From positions 25,456,449-25,520,448 of the forward strand of contig OY755241.1 of assembly GCA_963576725.1 (NCBI GenBank): a DNA stretch of 64,000 nt. The letters are read 5' to 3'. A program made the position numbers and the translations under genes. Positions 9,169-18,356 of this stretch are shown piece by piece. Source of the stretch: Azorinus chamasolen (Eukaryota > Mollusca > Bivalvia > Cardiida > Solecurtidae). Within the stretch, counting starts at the first letter, position 1. Each line of letters begins with the position of its first letter. The notes under the pieces were generated by a model. It saw only the letters and a program-made list of their open reading frames with translations. It was not told where the DNA came from and searched no databases.

Positions 9169-9403
9169 CCCTTTCTCTGTTCTATGTTTATTCCATTTTT
9201 AATTTCAATAACCACTGAACATTCAAGGTCAAAATAGTTACAAAGAAATATGGAGGGTGAAGCATTGTAGCTATTTTAGAAACTAAAGAAACAGATATAT
9301 CAAATTCCATAATTAAACAGAGCAGACCCTGATCAGATGGCTCCTATAGGTTTACTTTGTTTGCAATTGAATGCAAAGGCGTTTATATGATGGGAAGGGT
9401 TAA
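9165..9403 (+). mobile_element. MITE group A, right hairpin arm deleted
   Basis: TTAACCCTTTCTCTG...GGGAAGGGTTAA. The left arm reads to 'gatggctcctatagg', then jumps to 'tttactttgtttgc'; most of the right arm is gone. Confidence 0.83.
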
Positions 9404-9807
9404 CAAAGATCATAATTTCACCAATATCAAGTCCAGAGCTAACCATGCACCCTTAAAAGCTTAATTATCAAAGTGAGATGGTCCATCATCATTTTTTTTT
9501 AAAACAGTGTATGAAATATATACATGTATATATCTGCCAGAGGATTTAATCATTTTAAATAATGAACAGGGCAATCCATGATGACAAGACTCCTGACCGG
9601 AAATCTTAAAATAGCCTTATATTCTAAAATTAGCCTTATATTCTAAACATAGCCTTATATTCCATTTCTTGAACAGCAGAATCTCAGTCAAATAGTTTGG
9701 AATTTGAAGAGATTCTGTGTTTCTAATGGCATCTTATCAAAGTCCCAACTCTATAGGGACAGTCACAGACTGTAATGAACTCTTTTACAGCGTGCAAAAA
9801 GTAACTG
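9404..9807. other. Intergenic, no gene seen
   Basis: Contains a poly-T stretch and three imperfect copies of 'agccttatattctaaa' at 9613-9662. No coding region or complete mobile element is recognised. Confidence 0.5.
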
Positions 9808-9876
9808 TTAACCCTTCCCTTCTTCTATATTTAGTACAAATTTCATTACCTACTAAATATTCATGGAGAAAATAGT

Positions 9877-10287
9877 TTAACCCTTTCCTCCATAGGCTAT
9901 TTTTAGACCCAACCTCTTTGAATGAATCTACCGAAAAGGAGCATTTACTAGAGAAAAGGAAAATGTTATTATTGTTTAGTATAGAAACCATTGTGGTAAA
10001 TAGAGCAATGGTTTCAAGAAGTTATTGTCCTGTTTTATTAACCTGTCAAATTTGAATATTCCTACGTCACTGAAAGGATTTATTTAGCTTGGGTAAACCT
10101 GTGTTTCAAACGTTTTTCACGAGATTCACAATAAATATACAGGTACTTGAATAAGCCAAGTAGGAAAGCTTTTATTAGCGGAAACAATCGATATCAACCG
10201 AAGTTATATATGGCGTGGTCAGCAAGCGTATAATTTGACAGGTTAATAAAACAGGACAATACTAATACAGGGGCATAGAAAGGGTTA
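9877..10287 (+). mobile_element. MITE group B nested in A and itself interrupted
   Basis: TTAACCCTTTCCTCCATAG at 9877 to AAAGGGTTAA at 10287. Its hairpin has collapsed to 'agagcaatggtttcaag', and a further TA-type element is inserted behind it. Confidence 0.83.
10024..10260 (+). mobile_element. TA-flanked inverted-repeat element, 29-bp perfect ends
   Basis: The first 29 bases from 'attgtcctgttttattaacc' are exactly the reverse complement of the last 29 bases. The ends can be read as TA|TTGTCC...GGACAA|TA, fitting TA target duplication. The interior has no reading frame. It is the innermost of three nested elements and unlike groups A-D. Confidence 0.85.
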
Positions 10288-10527
10288 AATTAATAAAAGG
10301 AATATGGAAAGTGGAACATTATAGCCATTTTAGAAACTAAAGAAACTGATCTATCAATGTCCATTAGCAAACAGAGCAGACCCTGATCAGATGACTCCCA
10401 TAGGAGCCATCTGATCTGGGTCTACTCTGTTTGCATATGCATGAAGGAAAGGGTTAACCTTGAGCCTGACATGAACAAAATGTGTGATCCAGATAATGTG
10501 CAGGGTGACTCTGCACCTCATCAGGAT

Positions 10528-10616
10528 CAAAACTGTTTGACACTCTTGACTGTTTGACACTCCTAACTTTGACACTCCTGACTGTTTGACACTCCAAACT
10601 GTTTGACACTCCTAGC
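10528..10616 (+). repeat. About five copies of an 18-bp unit
   Basis: 'ctgtttgacactcctaa'-like units repeat from 10528 to 10616. It is followed by a half palindrome ('ctctgatcagggtctgcac') reminiscent of group A. Confidence 0.7.
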
Positions 10617-10745
10617 CTTTTTTGTTTCTTTCTGACTGCTGGAAACAAGAGTACAAACATTTGCAAAGTGTAGTGAAGCCCTCTGATCAGGGTCTGCACT
10701 GTCAGTCATCAAATATCCCCTTGCAATTTTATGCATTTCTACAGT

Positions 10746-10931
10746 TTAACCCATTACCTCATAGGCTATTTTATATACAACCTAATTAGAGAAAAGGAAA
10801 ATGTTAGAATTTTGTAGTTTGAAACCATTGTGATAAAGAGCATTTGCTCCTATAGGAGCAAATGCTCTATTTATCACAATGGTTTCACAAAGTGACTTTT
10901 ACAGAGTCGTCAATATGAGGGAGTGGGTTAA
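10746..10931 (+). mobile_element. MITE group B, intact hairpin
   Basis: TTAACCCATTACCTCATAG...GAGTGGGTTAA. The tip is exactly 'gctcctataggagc' with 'aaatgctctatttatcacaa' following. Confidence 0.88.
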
Positions 10932-10984
10932 CACTGACTGAGCATTCAACTCTAAATATTTCTGCTTTGAATAATGATGTACTT

Positions 10985-11190
10985 TAGAACCTGTGGCCAT
11001 TCATTTATTGAACATGGGAGTCTTAAAAAGCAGCTGGTTGCTTAATTTAGGTCAAAAGTAATGCAGAAAGGTCTTACAAGAGCTTTCTGCATTACTTTTG
11101 ACCTGCATTAAGCTACCACCTACCTTACAGACCCAAAAATAGACCTCTTTTAGATGGTCACTTAAGACAGGTCCTACTGTAGACAACTGA
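10985..11190 (+). mobile_element. MITE group C
   Basis: From 'cctgtggccattcatttat' to 'cacttaagacaggtcctac'-tgta. The hairpin arms 'ggtcaaaagtaatgcagaaa' and its complement are present; the tip is 'ggtcttacaagagct'. Its intact 'cttaagac' gives an empty-site comparison for the copy at 54218-54560. Confidence 0.8.
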
Positions 11191-11441
11191 TGAGACGTGT
11201 CCCAGCAAGATAAAGATTTATAACAACAATCTGAAGCATGTGTGGACAGTTGCAAAGACACTCCCACTAGTAACGAGGCCAACAGAAAATAACAAATGGA
11301 TTATATCAGTCTGTAACCATGTATTTCAAGGAAGCAAGAGTAACAATACAATGCATTTTCATGTAGTTTCCTATTTCCCAAATGTATTTGAAAACCTTAT
11401 CTTCTAATAACTGTAAGTATTTGGACATCAAATGTACCCTT
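11191..11441. other. Intergenic, related to 3900-4090
   Basis: 'tcccagcaagataaagattt', 'actcccactagtaacgaggc' and 'ttatatcagtctgtaaccat' also occur at 3910-4060, each next to a C element. The C element plus about 150 bp of flank was therefore copied as a unit. No coding potential is evident. Confidence 0.6.
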
Positions 11442-11670
11442 TTAATCCATTACCTCATAGGCTATTTTTAGATACAACCTTTTTGAATAAATCTACCGAA
11501 AGGAGCATTAACTAGAGAAAAGGATTTTTTTTAGAATTTTGTAGTTTGAAACCATCATGACAAATAGAGCATTTGCTCCTATAGGAGCAAATGCTCTATT
11601 TATCACAATGGTTTCGCAAAGTGACTTTTACAAAGTCATCAAAAGTAGTTAATATGAGGGAACGGGTTAA
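11442..11670 (+). mobile_element. MITE group B, TTAA ends
   Basis: TTAATCCATTACCTCATAG...GGGAACGGGTTAA; tip 'gctcctataggagc'. Confidence 0.86.
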
Positions 11671-11714
11671 TTGATTTATAAAGCTGAATAATTCTGTCTG
11701 GCACAATGTTTATA

Positions 11715-12082
11715 ACTTTTACCCTTTACTCCATGGAATAAAGACTTAAAGTTATAAACTCCTTTCTACGCCTTTCCAAACAAAGTAACTCCAAATCAGA
11801 TTGCTCCTTCTCTGTTTGCTTATGATATAATATAGATCTAATTCTATAGTACTCTGCCTGAGCCAAAATGTCCTTTGTTCAAATGCAAAAATAACGAATG
11901 AAAATCTACTTGCTGAACTTTTATAATCATACAGGAACACGGGAATCTTTTTACCTCAGATCTATGTAAGTCCATAAGCAAACAGAGTAGACCCTGATTA
12001 GATGGCTCCTACAGGAGTTGTCTCATCTGGGTCTACTCGGTTTGCAAAGGTATGAAAAGGCATTTTCATCAGGAACAGGTTA
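11715..12082. mobile_element. MITE group A' fragments, rearranged
   Basis: Pieces include 'accctttactccatgg', 'ctttctacgcctttcc', 'ctaattctacagt' and a hairpin with tip 'gctcctacaggagt' (12007-12020), ending 'aggaacaggttaaa'. The order suggests two overlapping decayed copies. Confidence 0.6.
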
Positions 12083-12146
12083 AAATGTTTAAAATAAGAT
12101 ATTCTGTACTACGTAATTGTAAATACATGTGCAGTACAATAGCACA

Positions 12147-12365
12147 TTAACCCATTCCTGCATATTGACACCTTTTGACACCTCTGCAAAAGACCCTTTT
12201 TGAAACCATTCTGATAATAGAGCATTTGCTCCATAGGAGCAAATGCTCTATTTATCAGAATGGTTTCAAAACTACACAATTCTAAACAATTCCTTTTCTC
12301 TAGTAAATGCTCCTTTTTGGTAGATTTTTTCAAAGAGATTAGGGCTTAGGTCTAATAATAGCCAG
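12147..12365 (-). mobile_element. MITE group B, right end truncated
   Basis: TTAACCCATTCCTGCATATTG at 12147; intact hairpin with odd-length tip 'gctccataggagc'. It stops after 'taataatagcc' without its TTAA. Confidence 0.82.
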
Positions 12366-12787
12366 GAAACACTTTCGTCAGTATCTGTCATTGGCAAACA
12401 GTTTGGATCTAGATATGATGCCATGCAATTTGGCACCTTATCAGTATCCAAACTGCTTGACACTCAATCAATAATTTCCCAAACAATTTGTATAAATCGG
12501 ATTTAACCTTTTCAGTTCAATAGTTTCTCAAAATTTTGTATAAATCAGATTTAACTTGTTCAGTGCGGGAAACCAGTCATTAATGGCCTTTGCAAAACAG
12601 TGTAGACCCACATGAGATGGGCCCTCTGTTCATGGGTCTGCATTATTTGTCATGTTTCACTTTTCCTGTAAAAGTCCCTGAATATTCACAGTAAGCTTGA
12701 CGTTTGTTTCACTTTTTGGAATAGAGCTTTTGAAAATTCAGCATTGAAAGGGTTAAATAAACTTCTAAATTCTAAATGAAATTTTCA
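12366..12787. other. Intergenic with decayed palindromic fragments
   Basis: There is a pair of short direct repeats around 'aatttgtataaatcggattt' (12486-12555) and a decayed hairpin 'gtagacccacatgagatggg' (12602-12645). No gene seen. Confidence 0.5.
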
Positions 12788-13017
12788 TTAACCCTTTCCT
12801 CCATAAATACGCCGTTCTACGCCTCTGTTAAAATCACCTGTTAAAACCATTGTGATAAACAGAGCATTTGCTCTTATAGGAGCAAATGCTCTATTTATCA
12901 CAATGGTTCCAAACTACAAAATTCTAAAAAAAATCCTTTTCTCAGTTTCTCAGCTTCTTTTCGGTAGATTCATTCAAAGAGGTTTGGTCTAAAAAAGCCT
13001 ATGGAGGAAAGGGTTAA
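12788..13017 (-). mobile_element. MITE group B, TTAA ends
   Basis: TTAACCCTTTCCTCCATAA...GGAAAGGGTTAA; tip 'gctcttataggagc'. It ends ten bases before the second heat-shock duplication unit. Confidence 0.87.
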
Positions 13018-13154
13018 TAAGATCACATGCTAAAAATATGGTGTGAACCATAGATCACGTTACAGAGTCTTCAAATAGTAGAAACAGTTTTACTACACGT
13101 ATTTCCTTATTAAAGCCGTATTTGAAGCTAGATTGAAAATCAAACAGTTCAGTT

Positions 13155-13778
13155 CTAGTTGTGTTTGATTGGTATCAACTTCTCCCTAGGTCCCTCCAAT
13201 GCTGGAAGCGGTGCCTCAATCGATAAAATACCATCCGTACTCAGCTTTGATGCCAACATTTCTGGGTTCACACCTTTTGGAATGACATAGCTGCGATTGT
13301 ACTCTCGATACACAGCCTTGTTTGGATCTTTCTCATCATGCTTGGCTCCAACCGTAAGAGTATTCCCAGACGTTTTCACTTGGATCTCCTCCGGTTTAAA
13401 CTGTCGCATGTCAAACTGGAGGTGAAACTTTCTTGAACCATCATTAAAAGTTTGTATGGGGTTTTCCATACGGAAATTCTCTGTCAGTCTCCAGTCATCG
13501 ACATTGGCTATTGGCTGAGACTTCTGCATGCTCTGAAACATCTTTCCCATTTCATCGTTCATCCGCCTCATTTCTCGTTCAAAATCGTTTCTTTCATTTC
13601 TTTCCCTAGAAGGGTAGGTCATCAAGCTTGTTGAATACTCTGGAGGAGGTGGAGGTGGAACATATTCTCTGGTAAATGGTGAAACCTCCCATCTGCTTGA
13701 TAATGATGGCCTCCAGAACTCATGGTCATACCGAGTCGGTATAATCCTAGATGAATGCTCCCAGTTGGATGAATGCAT
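13155..13778 (-). CDS. Small heat-shock protein (HSP20/alpha-crystallin), full length
   Basis: A single-exon gene of 207 residues, paralogous to the gene at 6642-7235. The N-terminal 100 residues hold 'HEFWRPSLSSRWEVSPF', a proline run 'PPPPPP' (residues 41-46) and a charged helix 'DFEREMRRMNDEM'. The alpha-crystallin domain (about 115-190) contains 'SRKFHLQFDMRQFKPEEIQV', 'YNRSYVIP' with the conserved Arg, and 'DGILSIEAP'. The C-terminal tail ends 'LIPIKHN', and its I-P-I is an IxI-type motif, which in this family docks into a neighbouring subunit. This is probably the oligomer-competent member of the pair, a cytosolic chaperone holding unfolding proteins. Residue differences from copy 1 are spread along the protein, so the duplication is not very recent. 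Confidence 0.94.
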   Translation of the reverse strand: MHSSNWEHSSRIIPTRYDHEFWRPSLSSRWEVSPFTREYVPPPPPPEYSTSLMTYPSRERNERNDFEREMRRMNDEMGKMFQSMQKSQPIANVDDWRLTENFRMENPIQTFNDGSRKFHLQFDMRQFKPEEIQVKTSGNTLTVGAKHDEKDPNKAVYREYNRSYVIPKGVNPEMLASKLSTDGILSIEAPLPALEGPREKLIPIKHN

Positions 13779-14019
13779 GATCCTGTTTTAAGATACTGTG
13801 GTAAAATTAACAACTTTCTGTGCAAACTTCTCACACACAAATGTCCTGTACCGTAACAATATTTATTTCCAGCTTTAAAACTGCAAAACTTGCGATAGAA
13901 ATTAGTTTACGACTCTTCAGTAGGTTAGTAACAAATGTACTCTAAGCTATGGCTACCTGCTGTTTTATACTATTGCCGTGGTGACAACTGTAGCTCTTTG
14001 CACCCTAATTAATTGTCAC
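13779..14019 (-). promoter_or_regulatory. Upstream region of small heat-shock gene 2
   Basis: It is conserved with the copy 1 upstream region, including the minus-strand 'aaataaatattg' TATA-like element near 13853-13866 and 'tacaggacat' beside it. Conservation between paralogues supports promoter function; the exact start site is not visible. Confidence 0.4.
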
Positions 14020-14226
14020 TTAACCCTTTCCCTGTTCTATGTTTATTCCAAATTTCAATACCTGGACAAATCATGGAAGGAATAGTTATAATGAAATATG
14101 GAAGGTGGAACATTGTAGCCATTTTAGAAACTAAAGAAACAGATCTATCTTATTCCATAAGCAAACAGAGCAGACTCCTATGTTTGCAAATGCATGTAAA
14201 GGTGTTGCTATGAAAGAAAGGGTTAA
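14020..14226 (+). mobile_element. MITE group A, hairpin deleted
   Basis: TTAACCCTTTCCCTGTTC...AGAAAGGGTTAA. From 'gagcagactcctatg' it jumps to 'tttgcaaatgcatg', so nearly all of the palindrome is missing. It occupies a TTAA that is empty in the paralogous heat-shock segment. Confidence 0.85.
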
Positions 14227-14404
14227 CCCTTTCCCTGTTTAGTATTCATGTAAGAAATAACATCATGAATAAAGACCATCTTCTACTTCTACTATGATAC
14301 ATTTATAATTGTTCTCGTATTTCTTTTCAAAAATACCGGTACAACCAGAGTGTCGAATAGTTCAGAAGCTGAGTCACTGGGCATTTCATCTGTTTGCAAA
14401 CCAT
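14223..14404. other. MITE fragment and unique sequence
   Basis: Starts as another TTAACCCTTTCCC terminus with 'attcatgtaagaaataac' (A' type) and loses similarity after about 14270. 'cagagtgtcgaatagttcag' and 'ctgagtcactgggcattt' repeat sequence found at 8890-8940. Confidence 0.55.
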
Positions 14405-14639
14405 TTAACAATTTCCCTGTTCTATGTTTATTCCAAATTTTAATACCTACTGAATAATCATGGTCAAAATAGTTATATAATGAAATATGGAAGGTGGAGC
14501 ATTTTAGCCATTTTAGAAATTAAAGAAACAGAGCAAACAGAGCAGACCCTGTTCAGACGGGTCCTATAGAAGTCATCTGATCTGGGTCTACTCTGTTTTC
14601 AAATACGTGAAAAGACATTTATAAGAGGGAAAGGGTTAA
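14405..14639 (+). mobile_element. MITE group A
   Basis: TTAACAATTTCCCTGTTC...GGGAAAGGGTTAA; the tip is decayed to 'gtcctatagaagtc'. About 100 bp on each side matches the flank of the copy at 9165-9403 ('caaagatcataatttca'), so this MITE and its surroundings were duplicated together. Confidence 0.85.
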
Positions 14640-15208
14640 CAAAGATCATAATTTCATCAATAACAAGTCAAGAGTTAACCACCTTGAAATGCTAAATTAT
14701 CAAAGTGAGATGGTCCATCCTTGTATTTCAAAACAAATTCAATGTATATATCTGCCAGAGGATTTTAAAAAATAAAAAGTGCAGAGCGTGATGATAAGAC
14801 TCCTGAATGTGCTCTCTAATCTGGATCTATATTCAGGCCTGGAAAATTCCACTTGTCCGCTTGCCATGACCAGCAACTTTCTTGCAGGACAAGTATAATT
14901 TCAGAAATTTTAACAACGAATTTAAGTAAAATAAGACAAAAGCAGCTGGCAGGACGAGTAAAAGTTTTAGGATTTTTCCAGGCCTGATATTGTTTGCAAA
15001 TCCTAGTTAAATTCTTCAGGACTCTCGGTTAAAGGTTTACAAGGGGCAGACAACACCCTGTTTTTACCTGAGTCAGCCTAGTAGTAAACAAGACATCAAA
15101 GTCAACAAAGACTCCACCCTAATGCCCCCAGTTACACACAGTCAACTCAAATGAACTTTTGAGAAAAACAACTACTGTTGCTACAAAAAAACTTGTCTGG
15201 AGGTACCA
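14640..15208. other. Intergenic, no gene recognised
   Basis: The first 150 bases resemble 9404-9560. A short inverted pair ('cctggaaaattcc' and 'ggatttttccaggcc') flanks 14846-14990. No coding potential is evident. Confidence 0.5.
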
Positions 15209-15445
15209 TTAACACATTACCTCATAGGCTATTTTTAGACCTTACATCTTTGAATAAATCTACTGAAAAGGAGAATTTACTAGAGAAAGGGAAAACTTTG
15301 AGAATCATGTAGTTTTAAAACCATTTTGAAAAATAGAGCATTTGCTCCATAGGAGCAAATTTAATGCTCTATTTAATGCTCTATTTATTACAATGATTTC
15401 AAAAAGTGACACTTAAGTTTTATTTAGGCATCAAAAGGTATCATC
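15209..15445 (+). mobile_element. MITE group B, decayed right end
   Basis: TTAACACATTACCTCATAG at the left. The hairpin tip 'gctccataggagc' is followed by a duplicated 'taatgctctattt'. The right end decays near 'ggcatcaaaaggtatc'. Confidence 0.78.
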
Positions 15446-15561
15446 CTGGGTTTTAAGCAACAGTAAAACGTCTCTACAGCAACCACTTAACCCTTTCCCT
15501 TATGGACACATTGTTTCATGCCTTTGCAAACAGAGAAAACACAGACTTGATGGCTCTTGCA

Positions 15562-16300
15562 TTAACCCTTTACTCCATAAATACGCCTTTCTATTCCTTT
15601 GCAAACAGAGTAGACCCAGATCAGATGGCTCCTATATGTGTCGTCTGATCAAGGTCCACTCTGTATGCTTATCAAAAAATATAAATGTACATACGGTCTA
15701 ATTCTACAGTTAAATATAAATGTACATACGGTATAATTCTACAGTTAAATATAAATGTACATACGGTCTAATTCTACAGTTAAATATAAATGTACATACG
15801 GTCTAATTCTACAGCTAAATATAAATGTACATACGGTCTAATTCTACAGTTAAATATAAATGTACATACGGTCTAATTCTACAGCTAAATATAAATGTAC
15901 ATACGGTCTAATTCTACAGCTAAATATAAATGTACATACGGTCTAATTCTACAGCTAAATATAAATGTACATACGGTCTAATTCTACAGCTAAATATAAA
16001 TGTACATACGGTCTAATTCTACAGCTAAATATAAATGTACATACGGTCTAATTCTACAGCTAAATATAAATGTACATACGGTCTAATTCTACAGCTAAAT
16101 ATAAATGTACATACGGTCTAATTCTACAGCTAAATATAAATGTACATACGGTCTAATTCTACAGCTAAATATAAATGTACATGTACGGTATGGGCAACAC
16201 TTCCTGTGTTCAAGTGTCAATTTAAAAAATAAACTAATGAATATTCATGATCATTGGTGTCATTATTTCTTACATGAATATTCATATAGGAAAGGGTTAA
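15562..16300 (+). mobile_element. MITE group A' expanded by an internal satellite
   Basis: TTAACCCTTTACTCCATAA at 15562 and ATATAGGAAAGGGTTAA ending 16300, with a decayed hairpin (tip 'gctcctatatgtgtc'). The element is about 740 bp instead of 240 because a 35-bp tandem array fills its middle. Confidence 0.85.
15678..16190 (+). repeat. 35-bp minisatellite, about 14-15 copies, inside a MITE
   Basis: Units 'aaatataaatgtacatacgg' + 'tctaattctacag' + 't/c' repeat with almost no differences. The 'tctaattctacag' part is the normal A' sequence found singly at 6123-6136 and 11827-11840, so the unit arose from MITE sequence. Very low divergence means recent expansion. Confidence 0.92.
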
Positions 16301-16377
16301 GCACCCTGGTCTTCCTAAAAGACCTAAAACTTTCTTTACTAAAATTTTGATTTAGAGGGGTTTTACTGTATATTATA

Positions 16378-16470
16378 AGCACACACATCAGTGACTGCAC
16401 ACCTTGACACCCAACAACATCTTTAGCCACGCATCAGTGACTGCACACCTTGGCACCCAACAACATCTTA
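16378..16470 (+). repeat. Tandem pair of a 46-bp unit
   Basis: 'catcagtgactgcacacctt' + 'g(a/g)cacccaacaacatct' occurs twice in a row. Confidence 0.8.
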
Positions 16471-16489
16471 GCCCCTTTACCTCATTAAT

Positions 16490-16955
16490 ATTTATGACAA
16501 AAGTGTTCGGAGGAACACATGTGTCACCTGCTCGCAGCTGACACAAAAACTGTTAAGTGCTGGAGTGAAATCAGAATAAGGGGAAACTCAAACAGGATTG
16601 CATGCAGAGTGATGGACCTTAATTACACCAATGGTCCTCAATGAGAGGAAGACACATGTGAAATTTGAAAGCTCTATAATGATAAGTTTAGAAAAAACAG
16701 CCAAAAAAAGAAAGTGTGAACAAAGGGGAATAACTAAAACAGTATTGTATGCACAGTAGTGGACCTTAGTTACATCAATGGTCCCTAATGAGAGGAAGAC
16801 ACATGTGAAATTTGAAAGCTCTATAATGAATAGTTTAGAAGTTACAGCCAAAAAGAAGAAAGTGTGACCGACAGACTGGCAGACAGACAGACAGACTACG
16901 GAAAAGGGACCCCTAAGTGACACACTGCTTCTCGGAAGGTGACACAGAAATGAAA
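16490..16955. repeat. Interspersed repeat with two 160-bp units and GACA run
   Basis: 'tggaccttaattacaccaat' and 'tggaccttagttacatcaat' begin two similar blocks that share 'gaggaagacacatgtgaaat' and 'gaaagctctataatga'. A 'cagacagacagacag' run and a terminal 'ggtgacac' follow; the left edge has the complementary 'gtgtcacc'. An apparent 128-codon frame here is repeat sequence, not a gene. Confidence 0.7.
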
Positions 16956-16957
16956 GC

Positions 16958-17375
16958 ATTATATATACATTCATGAATATTCATAAGATTATTTTCATTT
17001 AATTAAAATGAAATTTAGACCTTAAATTGGCAGAAACTTTACAGTCAGATCTATAAATTTCCATAAGCAATCATAATAGACCCTGATATTAGACAGCTCC
17101 TATAGGAACCATCTGATCTAGATCTACACTGTTTACAAAGTGATTAATTAAAAGGAGAAGATCTATGAAGTAAAGTTGTCCAGTAATAAACCCTTTTTCT
17201 CACATTAAAGGTTTTTCATGACTTTGCAAACAGAGTAGACCCAGATCAGATGACTCCTGTAAAATTATAATAGACATTTCTCTATAATTTCTACCAATAC
17301 CCAACTTCCTGTGTGCACATGTCATTATAAAAATTCAAGATGTCGTTATTTCTTTCAAAAGGGAATGGGTTAAAC
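16958..17375. mobile_element. Two decayed MITE group A' fragments
   Basis: 'acattcatgaatattcataa', a hairpin remnant 'agctcctataggaaccatct' (17096-17115), and a second 'ttgcaaacagagtagaccc' (17224-17242) ending 'gggaatgggttaa'. Confidence 0.6.
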
Positions 17376-17517
17376 TTCATACAAGGTCTGATCATCTTGA
17401 CTCAGCAGGTGTGAAGGCAAAGAATACACTTGATATTTTGATAATTGTCCTGGGTCTACTGTATACCTTTGATGTTACAGTAACATAGTAATGAGCTCAA
17501 ACAGAATTCTTATCTTC

Positions 17518-17703
17518 TTAACCCATTCCCTCAAAGACTATTTTTAGATCCTACCTCTTTGAATAAATCTACCGAAAAGAAACATTTACTAGAGAAAAGG
17601 GAATTTTTAGAATTTTGTAGTTTAAAAACCACTGTCACAATGGTTTCAAAAAGTGACTTTTACAAAGGCATAGAAAGGGTGTATTTATGGAGGAAATGGT
17701 TAA
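17518..17703 (+). mobile_element. MITE group B, hairpin deleted
   Basis: TTAACCCATTCCCTCAAAG...GGAAATGGTTAA. The hairpin is reduced to 'aaaccactgtcacaatggtt'. A decayed A' piece follows (17704-17770). Confidence 0.83.
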
Positions 17704-17770
17704 TTGTTCTCCGCTTTTGCAAACATAGTAGACCCAGGTCAGATGTCTACTCTTTTTGCTTATGAAATAA

Positions 17771-18135
17771 TACAGATACAATGAACACCCTGATCAAAAA
17801 GCCTGCATGTTCCGCATTCAAAGAATGCATGAATTATTTCCCTTCGTAACATCACTGTAGAATATAACAGTTAACCCCCTTGATCATACTGGGTTATCAA
17901 CTTCCATTTATTATTATTAGTCTTTTGTTTTAAATCCCACTCTTCAAACACAAGTTTGATTTGAGGTTTTGAATACTGCATAACCTCTCTATAGCAACCA
18001 GTAAGGTTTTAAACCTCCATCTTTTAAAATAGTCAGACAAAAAAGTAGTAAATTTATGAAAATTAATTAGCTCAATGTCTATAATGTTATCATGACCATA
18101 GAAAATTCTGACCATGGCTAAAACCATAGAATCAG
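17771..18135. other. Intergenic, nothing recognised
   Basis: AT-rich; a short 'tctctatagcaacca' near 17984 may be a decayed C terminus. No gene, tRNA or complete element. Confidence 0.45.
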
Positions 18136-18356
18136 ATATACAGTAGAACCCCTCTAATGCGACCACTTAATGAATAAACATGGGTGTCTTTATAAGCAGG
18201 TGATTGATTAATGCAGGACAAAAGTAATGCAGAAAGCTCGTCTAGGAGCTTTCTGCATTACTTTTGTCCTGCATTAAGCTACCACCTGCATCTAGCACCC
18301 ATAATTATACCTCTTTTAGGTGGTCGCATTAAAGGGGGGGGGGGGGGGTTAAACTG
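18136..18356 (+). mobile_element. MITE group C with poly-G in the right terminus
   Basis: TA|CAGTAGAACCCCTCTAATG at the left; 'gtggtcgcattaaa' then 15 G (18334-18348) then 'ttaaactgta' at the right. The hairpin arms are intact and the tip is 'gctcgtctaggagc'. The G-run has replaced the usual GAGGGG. Confidence 0.83.

Larger units (their letters stand above)
9808..10457 (+). mobile_element. MITE group A, split by two nested insertions
   Basis: The left part is TTAACCCTTCCC to 'gagaaaatag' (9808-9880); the right part resumes at 'aaggaatatggaaagtgg' (after 10287), holds the hairpin with tip 'actcccataggagcc' and ends GGGTTAA at 10457. A group B element lies in the gap. Confidence 0.85.
13027..14019 (-). 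repeat. Duplicated segment, copy 2 (small heat-shock gene and flanks)
   Basis: It matches 6467-7480 through the 3' flank, coding region and promoter. Copy 1 has an extra stretch in the 3' flank ('ctttcaagacgaaatttgc'). At the upstream edge a group A MITE starts at TTAA where copy 1 has an unoccupied 'gttaat'. Confidence 0.85.

Noticed and set aside
16588..16974. 128-codon minus-strand open frame with repeated 'ELSNFTCVFLSL'
   Set aside because: The protein repeat simply mirrors two 160-bp DNA repeat units; no domain and no splice context.
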